A stretch of 5,798 bases of DNA. Origin: Acidobacteriota bacterium. GTDB taxonomy: Bacteria; Acidobacteriota; Terriglobia; UBA7540. The notes below the pieces were generated by a model. It did not search any database, was not told where the DNA came from, and was given only the letters and a program-made list of their open reading frames with translations. Position numbers and translations under genes: made by a program. How positions within the stretch are numbered: position 1 is the stretch's first letter; each line of letters opens with the position of its first letter. Of the stretch, positions 1-5,798 are shown piece by piece. The stretch covers positions 5,611 to 11,408 of the forward strand of contig PLWR01000546.1 in assembly GCA_003165615.1 (NCBI GenBank), in the 5' to 3' direction.

Positions 1-40
1 TCCCGCCCGTGCCCGAGCACGGCCGGGACGGCCGTGGCAC
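1..40 (-). repeat. Truncated copy of a two-hairpin palindromic intergenic repeat (copy A)
   Basis: A perfect 7-bp hairpin (CACGGCC at 18-24, loop GGGAC at 25-29, GGCCGTG at 30-36) is preceded by a 6-base spacer (12-17). Before that lies GCCCGTG (5-11), the far arm of a second hairpin whose other arm falls outside the window. GCAC at 37-40 corresponds to the base of an outer stem. The reverse complement of 1-40 matches 2573-2612 of the complete copy at 32 of 40 positions, with all mismatches in one hairpin loop and the spacer. In direct orientation the match is 31 of 40, so orientation is favoured rather than certain. It lies about 50 bases beyond the stop of the TPR gene. It is probably a REP-like or MITE-like repeat; any function is unknown. 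Confidence 0.75.
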
Positions 41-73
41 GTCTCAGGTTCCGGCTTCGCCCCGCTGTATACA

Positions 74-99
74 CTTAAATTAAAGACGCTCTAGCGTCT
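74..99 (-). terminator. Intrinsic terminator-like hairpin overlapping the TPR gene stop codon
   Basis: Read on the minus strand, AGACGC-TAGA-GCGTCT forms a perfect 6-bp stem with a 4-base loop (84-99), followed by the T/A-rich tail TTAATTTAAG (74-83). The gene's TAG stop lies in the loop, so the last two arginine codons form the 5' arm of the stem. The plus strand has no T tract after the hairpin, so it would act only on minus-strand transcripts. The stem is short and the U tract is interrupted by AA, so termination may be weak. Confidence 0.5.
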
Positions 100-2487
100 G
101 CCCCCGGTCGGAGAGGTGTTGTTTTTCTGGAGAGCCTGAAGACGTTCCAGATAAACTTTCCCCTCAGGGCTGCCGGCCTTCACCTTGGCGAGATTGAAGA
201 GCGCTTCTCCATTGTCCGGATCTGCCTTGAGCGAGAGCTCCCAATGGCGCACCGCCTCATCGAGCTTCCCCAGATGCTGCAGATTCTGTCCGAGCAGAAA
301 CTGTGCCACGGCATTGCGTGGTTCCACGCTGACCAACTTCTCCAGCGCTTCCGTCGAGAGCGCGAAATTGCTGGCCTGCCGCTCCACCAGCGCCAGCAAA
401 TAGAGCGTGGGGGGGGAGTCGGACCCCAACCGATAGGCTATTTCCAATGGCGGGCGAGCTTCCTCCCGCCTGCCGAGGCCGTAAAGGACTCTTCCCAGAT
501 TGGAGTGGGCGATCGGCGAGTCTGGGTCGAGACGGACGGCCTCAGAAAACTGCGCGAGCGCCCCCGCCAGATCGTGCTGGTCCTCCAGGGCCATCCCCAG
601 GTTCAGGTGGGCTTCGGCGGAATTCGGCTGGAGCTCAATCACCTTCCGAAAATGCGGCAGGGATTCCTTTGCTCGACCTTGCTTGATCTCACACATGCCC
701 AACGCCTTGTAAGCCTGTGCACTGTCGGGAGCGAGTTGCACGGCTGTCCGAAAGTGCTCCTCCGCTTCAGCGTACTTACTCTCACCCGCCAGCACCAAGC
801 CCCAGTTCAAATGCGCCTGGGCATATTTTGAATCAGCCTGAATAGCCTTCTGAAACAGACCTACCGCTTCGTCGCGCTTCCCCTGGCGCGCATACAAAGC
901 CCCCAGGTTGCTCTCCGCATCCGCATAGGTGGGGTTGATTTCCAGGGCAGCCCTGAACTCGCGCTCCGCCTCGGCCCGATGTTCTTCCCCCAGGTACAGA
1001 ATCCCCAACCGGTTGTGCACCTCCGGTATGTTTGGACCCAATCGCGCCGCTTCGTTCAGCGCGACCTCTTCCTCCTGCCGCCGCCCCAGCCGCTCGAGAG
1101 CCAAGGCAAGGTTATAGTACATCCGGGCATCCACCGGCCAGAGCTTGATTGCCTCGCGGTACGTGTCCACCGCCCCGGCCGCCTCTCCCTCCGCCAATAG
1201 CACGTTGGCCTTCACCCCCAATCGCGTGGCTTTGTCTGCCGCCTTACTTCCTTGGTTCACCTTTTCAAACGCACGGAACTCTTCTGCAGCTTTTTGCGGT
1301 TGCCCCTGCTTCTGATAGATCAGCGCCAACTGGTAGGGCACTTCGGGCGCCTGGGGGTTCAACTTGCCCGCGATTTCAAGATGGGCCAGGGCTTCGTCAT
1401 TGTATTTTGCCCGGGCTAAGACCATTCCCAACCTGTACTGGACCTCGAAGTCATGGGGTTTCAAATCCGCTGCTGTGCGGAGCTGCCTGATGGCCTTATC
1501 GACTTCCCCCAGGTTGCGGTAAACATCCCCGAGCACGAGGTGACCCTCAGGGTCCCCGGGCACGCGGCGAATGTATTTCTCAAGCAGCGGTAGCGAGCCA
1601 GCATTGTCCCCCATGTTTGTAAGCGTTTTGGCCAATGCCAGCCGAGCCGTGTCATTCTCGGGATCGAGCCGCAAACACGCCTCAAATTCCGGCTGCGATT
1701 CACGGAAGTCCTTATGTCTCGCGTACAGAGCTGCCAGGTTATAGTGGGCGGGCGCGGATCGCGGATAGGCAATTACTACCTTCCTTAACTCTGCCAGCGC
1801 AGCATCGGTGTCCCCGCTGTTCTCGAGCGCAATCCCCAGCGCTAGCCGCATCGGATAGACGAGATCTTCGGTGGGGTTGGAGGCGAGGCTCTGACGAAGG
1901 TAGTGAATCTCCGCTGGGTACTTCTTCTGCTCGTGGTAGATCTGCGCGAGGTTTGATGCTGCGCCCACAAAACCCGGTTTGATCTTGAGAGCTTCCTCGA
2001 ATTCCTGTGCCGCTGCCTCCAGGTCGCCCAGATTCTTGAGGGTCAACCCCAGGTCATTATGGGCCCCGAAGAAATCGGGCTTCTGTTTTGTAACCGTCCG
2101 GAACTCTTCGGCAGCTTGCTTGTACTCCTGACGGGAAAGCAGCGCCAGACCGAGATTGTAACGGATTTGCCAGGAGGTGGGTTCGAGCTGGAGAGCCTGC
2201 CTGAAACTCGCAATCGCACACGTAAGTTGTTCATCTTGTGTAAACAGCGCGCCGAGCGTGCTGTAAGCGCCTGCGGAAGGGTGTGTTTGCAGACTTTCTA
2301 TCACCAACGAGAAATCACGGGACTCTTTTCCGGCTTCCAGGCAGGCCGTGGGCAGGCTCAATGATTGATGCTGGGGGGCAGTTTGACCCACGGCTTCCGC
2401 TGAACCCCGGACGACGAGGCCAAACAAAAGCAGTGTGACCAGAACGGAATGAGGCGAGCTTTCCCGCAGCTTGCGCCAAGGATACAT
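91..2487 (-). CDS. Exported tetratricopeptide repeat (TPR) protein, about 21 repeats
   Basis: A 798-residue protein built almost wholly of TPR repeats, which fold into a helical scaffold that binds other proteins. Residues 1-14 are charged, 15-26 (VLVTLLLFGLVV) form a hydrophobic core, and AEA at 30-32 is a plausible signal peptidase I site, so the protein should reach the periplasm or envelope. From about residue 72 to 770 there are roughly 21 units, mostly 34 residues long. They show the typical pattern of N-LG or L-L-Y in helix A, A--F--A in helix B and a closing P. A longer, degenerate linker at about 408-425 splits the array into ten and eleven repeats. I see no enzymatic or membrane domain at the C-terminus. 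The ATG has GAGG seven bases upstream and a strong promoter ahead of it, so it is probably transcribed separately from the genes to its right. The TPR class is certain; the specific role and partner cannot be told from sequence. Confidence 0.93.
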   Translation of the reverse strand: MYPWRKLRESSPHSVLVTLLLFGLVVRGSAEAVGQTAPQHQSLSLPTACLEAGKESRDFSLVIESLQTHPSAGAYSTLGALFTQDEQLTCAIASFRQALQLEPTSWQIRYNLGLALLSRQEYKQAAEEFRTVTKQKPDFFGAHNDLGLTLKNLGDLEAAAQEFEEALKIKPGFVGAASNLAQIYHEQKKYPAEIHYLRQSLASNPTEDLVYPMRLALGIALENSGDTDAALAELRKVVIAYPRSAPAHYNLAALYARHKDFRESQPEFEACLRLDPENDTARLALAKTLTNMGDNAGSLPLLEKYIRRVPGDPEGHLVLGDVYRNLGEVDKAIRQLRTAADLKPHDFEVQYRLGMVLARAKYNDEALAHLEIAGKLNPQAPEVPYQLALIYQKQGQPQKAAEEFRAFEKVNQGSKAADKATRLGVKANVLLAEGEAAGAVDTYREAIKLWPVDARMYYNLALALERLGRRQEEEVALNEAARLGPNIPEVHNRLGILYLGEEHRAEAEREFRAALEINPTYADAESNLGALYARQGKRDEAVGLFQKAIQADSKYAQAHLNWGLVLAGESKYAEAEEHFRTAVQLAPDSAQAYKALGMCEIKQGRAKESLPHFRKVIELQPNSAEAHLNLGMALEDQHDLAGALAQFSEAVRLDPDSPIAHSNLGRVLYGLGRREEARPPLEIAYRLGSDSPPTLYLLALVERQASNFALSTEALEKLVSVEPRNAVAQFLLGQNLQHLGKLDEAVRHWELSLKADPDNGEALFNLAKVKAGSPEGKVYLERLQALQKNNTSPTGGRR

Positions 2488-2494
2488 CCATCAA

Positions 2495-2498
2495 CCTC
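2495..2498 (-). promoter_or_regulatory. Ribosome binding site of the TPR gene
   Basis: GAGG on the minus strand lies seven bases before the ATG at 2485-2487. Another ATG four bases upstream of the chosen one is out of frame. This supports the start used for the TPR protein. Confidence 0.6.
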
Positions 2499-2518
2499 GT
2501 CCCAATCCGAGAGTCGCA

Positions 2519-2547
2519 AGTATAGAAACCTGGCGAAACCTTGTCAA
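2519..2547 (-). promoter_or_regulatory. Sigma-70 type promoter of the TPR gene
   Basis: On the minus strand a perfect -35 box TTGACA (2542-2547) is separated by exactly 17 bases from TATACT (2519-2524), one base away from the TATAAT consensus. Transcription would begin near 2512, giving a leader of about 25 bases that includes the GAGG ribosome binding site. The -35 box overlaps by three bases the 9-base direct repeat flanking the palindromic element, so the element ends directly upstream of the promoter. No operator palindrome is evident between the boxes. A housekeeping factor and fairly strong expression are inferred from the consensus match. Confidence 0.8.
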
Positions 2548-2651
2548 GAATTGGCTGGTGACTCATTTTGAGGTGCCACGGCCATCTTGGCCGTGTCCCT
2601 TCACGGGCGGGACGCCCGTGGCACCTCAAAATGAGTCACTACCAAGAATTG
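2545..2651. mobile_element. Possible non-autonomous insertion (MITE-like) with 9-base flanking direct repeats
   Basis: The sequence CAAGAATTG occurs at 2545-2553 and again at 2643-2651, immediately outside the palindromic element. The 89 bases between them begin and end with imperfect inverted ends (GCTGGTGACTC against GTAGTGACTC) and encode no protein. This is the form expected of a small inserted element with a target-site duplication. No transposase is present in the window, so movement in trans would be needed. The 9-base repeat could also be chance, and a REP-type repeat without duplication remains possible. Confidence 0.4.
2558..2639 (+). repeat. Complete cloverleaf-like palindromic intergenic repeat (copy B)
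   Basis: A perfect 19-bp outer stem pairs 2558-2576 with 2621-2639. Inside it sit two perfect hairpins with no gap at the stem junctions. Hairpin 1 is CACGGCC-ATCTT-GGCCGTG (2577-2595) and hairpin 2 is CACGGGC-GGGAC-GCCCGTG (2602-2620), separated by a 6-base spacer (2596-2601). As DNA or RNA this folds into a three-way junction. It lies between the stop of the GH20-like gene and the promoter of the TPR gene, so it could stabilise or end the upstream mRNA, although no U tract follows. Repeats of this style (GGGACGCCCGTG with CCATCTTGGCCGTG) are, as I recall, common in acidobacterial and verrucomicrobial genomes, where they are often mistranslated as small proteins. Confidence 0.9.
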
Positions 2652-2708
2652 AAGCACAAATTGAAGGATGGCATCGGACTGGCCCGGATTGATCCTCCAC
2701 TTTTCCGC

Positions 2709-5177
2709 TTAGGGGCTTACCCCTGCATCCATACGACCCTCTTCTTCTCCGCGCCACGACTTGAAGATCAGGATCATGCCATGGCTGGTTCGCTTGCCAG
2801 ACACGCGTTCACGAGATGGAGCAGAGACTTCCAGCCGCAGGAACAAAGGATCACCCGGCTTCCAAGAACCTCGGCTCCCTTTAGGAACAGAGAGCCAGTA
2901 ATCAACCCAGGTTGAAAGCTCCGCATGACCGGCCCATCGCTCTTCGTCAAGAGGCTTCTCCTCGTTGCTCCCGCGCGCCCGGAGAAGTGCGACGGAGTGG
3001 GTGTCCAATCCCACGTCGCCATCCAAGAACTGAAACCTCACGTTATATTCCCCGGGCCCTTCCAGCAGGCGGGGCACTTCGGCCCACAAAGTGGCGGGCG
3101 CCGCCGATGAAATATCCTCCGTATTCCATTCGCGCAGTGGGCACAGACGATACGCCGGGTAAGGATCCTTTATGCCCAAATCCCTGCCGATCTCCCAAGC
3201 CGCACTGGCAACTGCGGGGGCAAAATCAACCGTGTCTCGCAGCCGCGAAGGAAGGGCGTCCTGCGGCTTGGGATTCACCGTCGTTCCCCAGCGGTACAGG
3301 GAATTGGTCAGTACTTGTGCAGCAGAGTCGAGCTTCGCCAGCGCCTCAGTCGCCGCCGCAAGCTTTCGCTCTTCCGGAAGGCTCCGCGCATCCGACAGTT
3401 CCACGAGCCCGTCAAGCAGACGCAGCGCGCCGAGGACGCTCCGGGATTCGTCCACCATGCCCTCATCCCCTTCCGCTTGCGCCAGCTTGAGCGCCTGGGC
3501 GGCTAACGCCCTGCGCGCTTCGAAGTATTGGCGATCGGGAAACTCCGCAAGAAGCCCTTGCCCGAACCGCATGGGCTGCAGGTCGTCAAGCTTGTGTGAA
3601 TCGCGAAATTTCTTGTCCTTGAAGAGCGCTTGGCCGGGCACGATAAGATCCTGGATAGCCCTGCTGCCTGCCAAGTCCCAGCCGACGTTGCCTATCATCT
3701 CCGCCCATTCGCCAAAGCGTTCAGGATGAGGAATTCCGACCCTGCTTGCGTAAGCTTCCGAGAATTGTCGCGGGCTGCGTCCCCGGCTGTTCCACGCCCA
3801 TTCGGCAGACGCAGTCACATTGAACGCATAGTAGCGGTTTGAGAACGTGGCATATCCGAACACACCGCTGAGCCGCTTGTCCACAAACTCCTGCATCCGC
3901 GCGTGCATGAATTGCGGCCCGGTAAAGGGAAAGACGGTGCGCCAGGAATTTGTGAGTTGAGGGTAGACGCCGAGCCAGTGGCCGGACCGGGCAAAGCTCT
4001 CCAGCAGCGGGTAGATCATGGGGCGGTGAGAGCTGTCGTACGTCCTTCCGCCGTCGTAGTAGACGATCCGGGTTTCGGGCGAGGCCGCTGCCAGGATCTT
4101 GTCGTTCACCTCGTAGCTGCCCTGCGTGGTTAGTATTTGTAGAGTGACCCCGGGCCTTCCTTGACGGGCCCGCTCGAAGGCCTCCTGGATGCCTTTCACT
4201 TCGGTGCCGTACGGCTCACGGCCTTTACACAGCGGGCAATAGCACGGTGATGCGTCTTCCGAAACCCAGACCATGACTTCCTTCACCCCGGGCAGGGCGA
4301 GAAACTGCCGCATCCACGCCGAGAGAATTTCGACGGTCTTGGGTTGAGAGAAGCACACCCCAGGCTCATAGTCCAGGGGGAGAGGCTTGCTGGGGTCGGG
4401 TGTGGAAGCCACCTCAGGGTGGTAGCGGAAAAGGCCCGTGCTGGCGAGTTGTTCCATATGCCAGATGATCGGCACCACTTCGATTCCCAGCGCCGCCGCC
4501 TTGTCCACGCTTTTCTGGTCAAGGTTTCCCTGGGGTGAGCCGTCGGCACTAAAGCCCAGATGGGGCTGGATCTCGATCACGTTGAACTTGCGGTCCGCCA
4601 TCCATTGCAAGTCCGGAAAGTTATCACCCCCAAACCACTCGCCGCGCTCCGCCAAGTCAGGCCAATCGAGGAGCGTGCAGCGGGGAAACTCCACGGTTTC
4701 GCCCGCTTGGGAAGGGGCAGATACCAACTGCGCAAGCGTCCGAGCCGCATAAAGAAGCCCCAAAGGAGTATTAGCCGCCAGAACAAGGCCGTCGAACTTT
4801 CCCCCTTTCCCGATCGGTTGGATGGCGTAGGCTTGGTCGCGATTGGGGAGGTTTGCAAGCGACTCCCGAAGATGTGGTGGACACTGCCTGGACTTCTCAG
4901 TAGTTAGCACAAGCTGGATTTCGAAACCCTTAGCGCCGGTAGCCAACGGTTCCAGGACGCCTGCCGCGGCGGTCAGGAGGGGGTCCTTGGATTGAGGGAG
5001 CACCAAAACCACGTCGGCGCGGGATACCGATTTGGAACCTCGTACTTGAAGTTGTTGGGGAAGAGGGATGACGCGGCTCGACCACTTTTCGAGGACCGAG
5101 TCTTCACCCCTGACCGGCCCTGCTATAATCAAGCAAGATATTAAAAAGCTCATGGCCCATCGTGTCAGCATAGACAT
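2709..5177 (-). CDS. Exported GH20-like glycoside hydrolase (GH20b/zincin-like N-terminal domain)
   Basis: An 822-residue protein with a signal peptide (residues 1-24; hydrophobic core about 8-20, cleavage likely near GPVRG|ED). Residues about 30-165 resemble the GH20 N-terminal domain, including YAIQPIGKGG (117-126), FDGLVLAANT (128-137) and GLLYAARTLAQL (140-151), which correspond to the conserved G--YG-qTL-QL segment. A TIM-barrel-like region follows from DWPDLAERGEW (171-181) to EWAWNSRGRSP (459-469). The spot where GH20 enzymes carry the catalytic Asp-Glu pair may be WVSED (304-308), followed by Cys 312, 314 and 317. Residues about 540-670 look helical, and 690-810 look beta-rich, possibly carbohydrate-binding. 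The start is an ATG with AGGAGG eight bases upstream; the frame stays open to a TTG at 5223-5225, but that would add 16 charged residues ahead of the signal peptide. It probably cleaves or binds a hexosamine-type glycan outside the cytoplasm. Substrate and activity are unproven, and other (alpha/beta)8 families such as GH84 or DUF4838-like proteins are alternatives. Confidence 0.85.
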   Translation of the reverse strand: MSMLTRWAMSFLISCLIIAGPVRGEDSVLEKWSSRVIPLPQQLQVRGSKSVSRADVVLVLPQSKDPLLTAAAGVLEPLATGAKGFEIQLVLTTEKSRQCPPHLRESLANLPNRDQAYAIQPIGKGGKFDGLVLAANTPLGLLYAARTLAQLVSAPSQAGETVEFPRCTLLDWPDLAERGEWFGGDNFPDLQWMADRKFNVIEIQPHLGFSADGSPQGNLDQKSVDKAAALGIEVVPIIWHMEQLASTGLFRYHPEVASTPDPSKPLPLDYEPGVCFSQPKTVEILSAWMRQFLALPGVKEVMVWVSEDASPCYCPLCKGREPYGTEVKGIQEAFERARQGRPGVTLQILTTQGSYEVNDKILAAASPETRIVYYDGGRTYDSSHRPMIYPLLESFARSGHWLGVYPQLTNSWRTVFPFTGPQFMHARMQEFVDKRLSGVFGYATFSNRYYAFNVTASAEWAWNSRGRSPRQFSEAYASRVGIPHPERFGEWAEMIGNVGWDLAGSRAIQDLIVPGQALFKDKKFRDSHKLDDLQPMRFGQGLLAEFPDRQYFEARRALAAQALKLAQAEGDEGMVDESRSVLGALRLLDGLVELSDARSLPEERKLAAATEALAKLDSAAQVLTNSLYRWGTTVNPKPQDALPSRLRDTVDFAPAVASAAWEIGRDLGIKDPYPAYRLCPLREWNTEDISSAAPATLWAEVPRLLEGPGEYNVRFQFLDGDVGLDTHSVALLRARGSNEEKPLDEERWAGHAELSTWVDYWLSVPKGSRGSWKPGDPLFLRLEVSAPSRERVSGKRTSHGMILIFKSWRGEEEGRMDAGVSP

Positions 5178-5185
5178 TTTCCCTT

Positions 5186-5191
5186 CCTCCT
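5186..5191 (-). promoter_or_regulatory. Strong Shine-Dalgarno site that decides the GH20-like gene start
   Basis: AGGAGG on the minus strand lies eight bases before the ATG at 5175-5177. It falls inside the extended frame that begins with TTG at 5223-5225, which argues against the longer start. A second ATG two codons further in (5169-5171) is less well spaced. Confidence 0.8.
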
Positions 5192-5237
5192 TGTAGCTTG
5201 CCTCTATAGCATCCTCGTGTCGCAACCCTGCTCCGCA

Positions 5238-5798
5238 CTAAGGCTGTTTTCTCGCCCCAAGAGGCCACAGGCGCCGCACGAAGCCTCCCGACCTCATCAT
5301 CATGGCCACTCCGATCAGGCCGAACAGGATCCCGGTCCCCAGGGTCAGCGTATTTCTTCGGACGTTCACGATGCCGGAACCGGTTACCGCCAGGACAAGC
5401 CCCATGATTGCTATGACCAGTCCAGCCACGGGGGCAGGGCTAGCGTGGCTCTCCGATGCGAGTGCGGTTCGCCCCAGTCGGCCAAAGAACTGGGCCGCAC
5501 GGTCGGCCGCCTCACCCTTCGCAGGGAACGCGTAGGCAGCAACTACGAGCACGAGTGCGGTGATCCCCGCCGGAATCAGGATGCTGGCCGCTTGGAACGC
5601 ACTGAGATTCGCAGGCTTAAAGGTCCACTTATAAAAAAGGAACGCAAGGCCGATGCCGATCCCCGCGAAAAACCCGGCCATCGCACCGGCGGCGGAAAGA
5701 CGCCGGCTTAACAATCCCCCCAGAACCGGCAGGACCGTTGGGGGCAGAAAAAAGCCGAATGCAGCGACCATCGTGTCGAAGATGGTCCAGTGAAAATG
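5238..5798 (-). CDS. Sodium:solute symporter (SSS) family transporter, C-terminal fragment
   Basis: The frame is open to the right edge, giving 186 residues beginning HFHWTIFDT; the ATG at 5769-5771 is internal, not the start. About five hydrophobic segments are visible near residues 11-30, 36-56, 70-91, 122-142 and 150-168. The PPTVLPVLGGLLSRRLS stretch (19-35) resembles the late-helix region of SSS proteins with its P--LGGL--RR pattern. The cytoplasmic loop with ADRAAQFFGRL (98-108) matches the ER-eaFFrrl pattern common in that family. SSS proteins import sugars, sialic acids, amino acids and similar solutes with sodium; the substrate cannot be read from this end. The stop is 60 bases before the GH20-like gene, and no convincing promoter or terminator lies in that gap, so the two are probably co-transcribed. 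Uptake of a sugar released by the enzyme is an inference from this context. Confidence 0.75.
   Translation of the reverse strand, partial: HFHWTIFDTMVAAFGFFLPPTVLPVLGGLLSRRLSAAGAMAGFFAGIGIGLAFLFYKWTFKPANLSAFQAASILIPAGITALVLVVAAYAFPAKGEAADRAAQFFGRLGRTALASESHASPAPVAGLVIAIMGLVLAVTGSGIVNVRRNTLTLGTGILFGLIGVAMMMRSGGFVRRLWPLGARKQP

Noticed and set aside
244..831. A 195-residue plus-strand frame antisense to the TPR gene
   Set aside because: The TPR frame has a signal peptide, repeats, promoter and ribosome binding site. The antisense frame has none of these and no recognisable domain.
2315..2629. A 104-residue open frame on the minus strand running through the palindromic repeat into the TPR gene
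   Set aside because: Its start lies inside the repeat and most of it overlaps the TPR gene in another frame. It is the kind of false small protein produced by translating this repeat.
2558..2639. The palindrome as a Rho-independent terminator of the GH20-like gene
   Set aside because: On the minus strand no U tract follows the outer stem, so classical intrinsic termination is not supported. An effect on mRNA stability remains possible.
2647..2666. Two copies of AATTGAAG spaced 12 bases apart, possibly an operator
   Set aside because: The repeat is only 8 bases, lies about 100 bases upstream of the -35 box and beyond the palindromic element, and nothing else supports regulator binding.
2568..2915. 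A 115-residue plus-strand frame starting in the palindromic repeat
   Set aside because: It begins within the repeat and ends antisense to the GH20-like gene, has no ribosome binding site, and its composition is that of a shadow frame in GC-rich DNA.
2912..3490. A 192-residue plus-strand frame antisense to the GH20-like gene
   Set aside because: It is rich in Pro, Arg and Ala with no domain pattern, as expected from reading the opposite strand of a GC-rich gene.
5129..5177. A possible lipoprotein signal (L-I-S-C at residues 12-15) in the GH20-like protein
   Set aside because: The hydrophobic stretch before the cysteine is too short and continues after it, which fits an ordinary signal peptide better than a lipobox.
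5178..5225. A longer start for the GH20-like protein at the TTG at 5223-5225
   Set aside because: The 16 extra residues are charged and would precede the signal peptide, and the AGGAGG site lies inside this extension, positioned for the ATG at 5175-5177.

Overview
The window reads as chromosomal DNA from a GC-rich, free-living Gram-negative bacterium. Exported proteins, a very long all-TPR protein, a GH20-like glycan enzyme beside a sodium:solute symporter, and GC-rich palindromic intergenic repeats together suggest Acidobacteriota. Verrucomicrobiota or Planctomycetota are possible alternatives. This is an inference from gene style; there is no rRNA or other marker gene here. All three genes lie on the minus strand, so transcription runs from high to low coordinates.

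Right edge to left edge: (1) 5238-5798 is the C-terminal part of a membrane transporter of the sodium:solute symporter (SSS) type, cut by the window edge. (2) Sixty bases downstream, 2709-5177 encodes an 822-residue exported protein with a GH20 N-terminal (zincin-like) domain, a TIM-barrel-like central region and a C-terminal beta-rich region. I place its start at an ATG with a strong AGGAGG site, 16 codons inside the longest frame. Symporter and enzyme probably form one transcription unit for taking up and processing a glycan or amino sugar. (3) A 221-base intergenic region (2488-2708) holds an 82-base cloverleaf-like palindromic element bounded by 9-base direct repeats, then a near-perfect sigma-70 promoter (TTGACA-17-TATACT). 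(4) 91-2487 encodes a 798-residue exported protein made of about 21 tandem TPR repeats. A terminator-like hairpin overlaps its stop codon. (5) Bases 1-40 are a truncated second copy of the palindromic element, best aligned in the opposite orientation.

The most interesting structure is the palindromic element. It has a perfect 19-bp outer stem closing two perfect 7-bp hairpins, with no unpaired bases except a 6-base spacer. The two copies agree in every stem position that can be compared and differ only in one loop and the spacer. They flank the TPR gene. I see no CRISPR array, RNA gene, integrase or transposase, and no clear new defence system.
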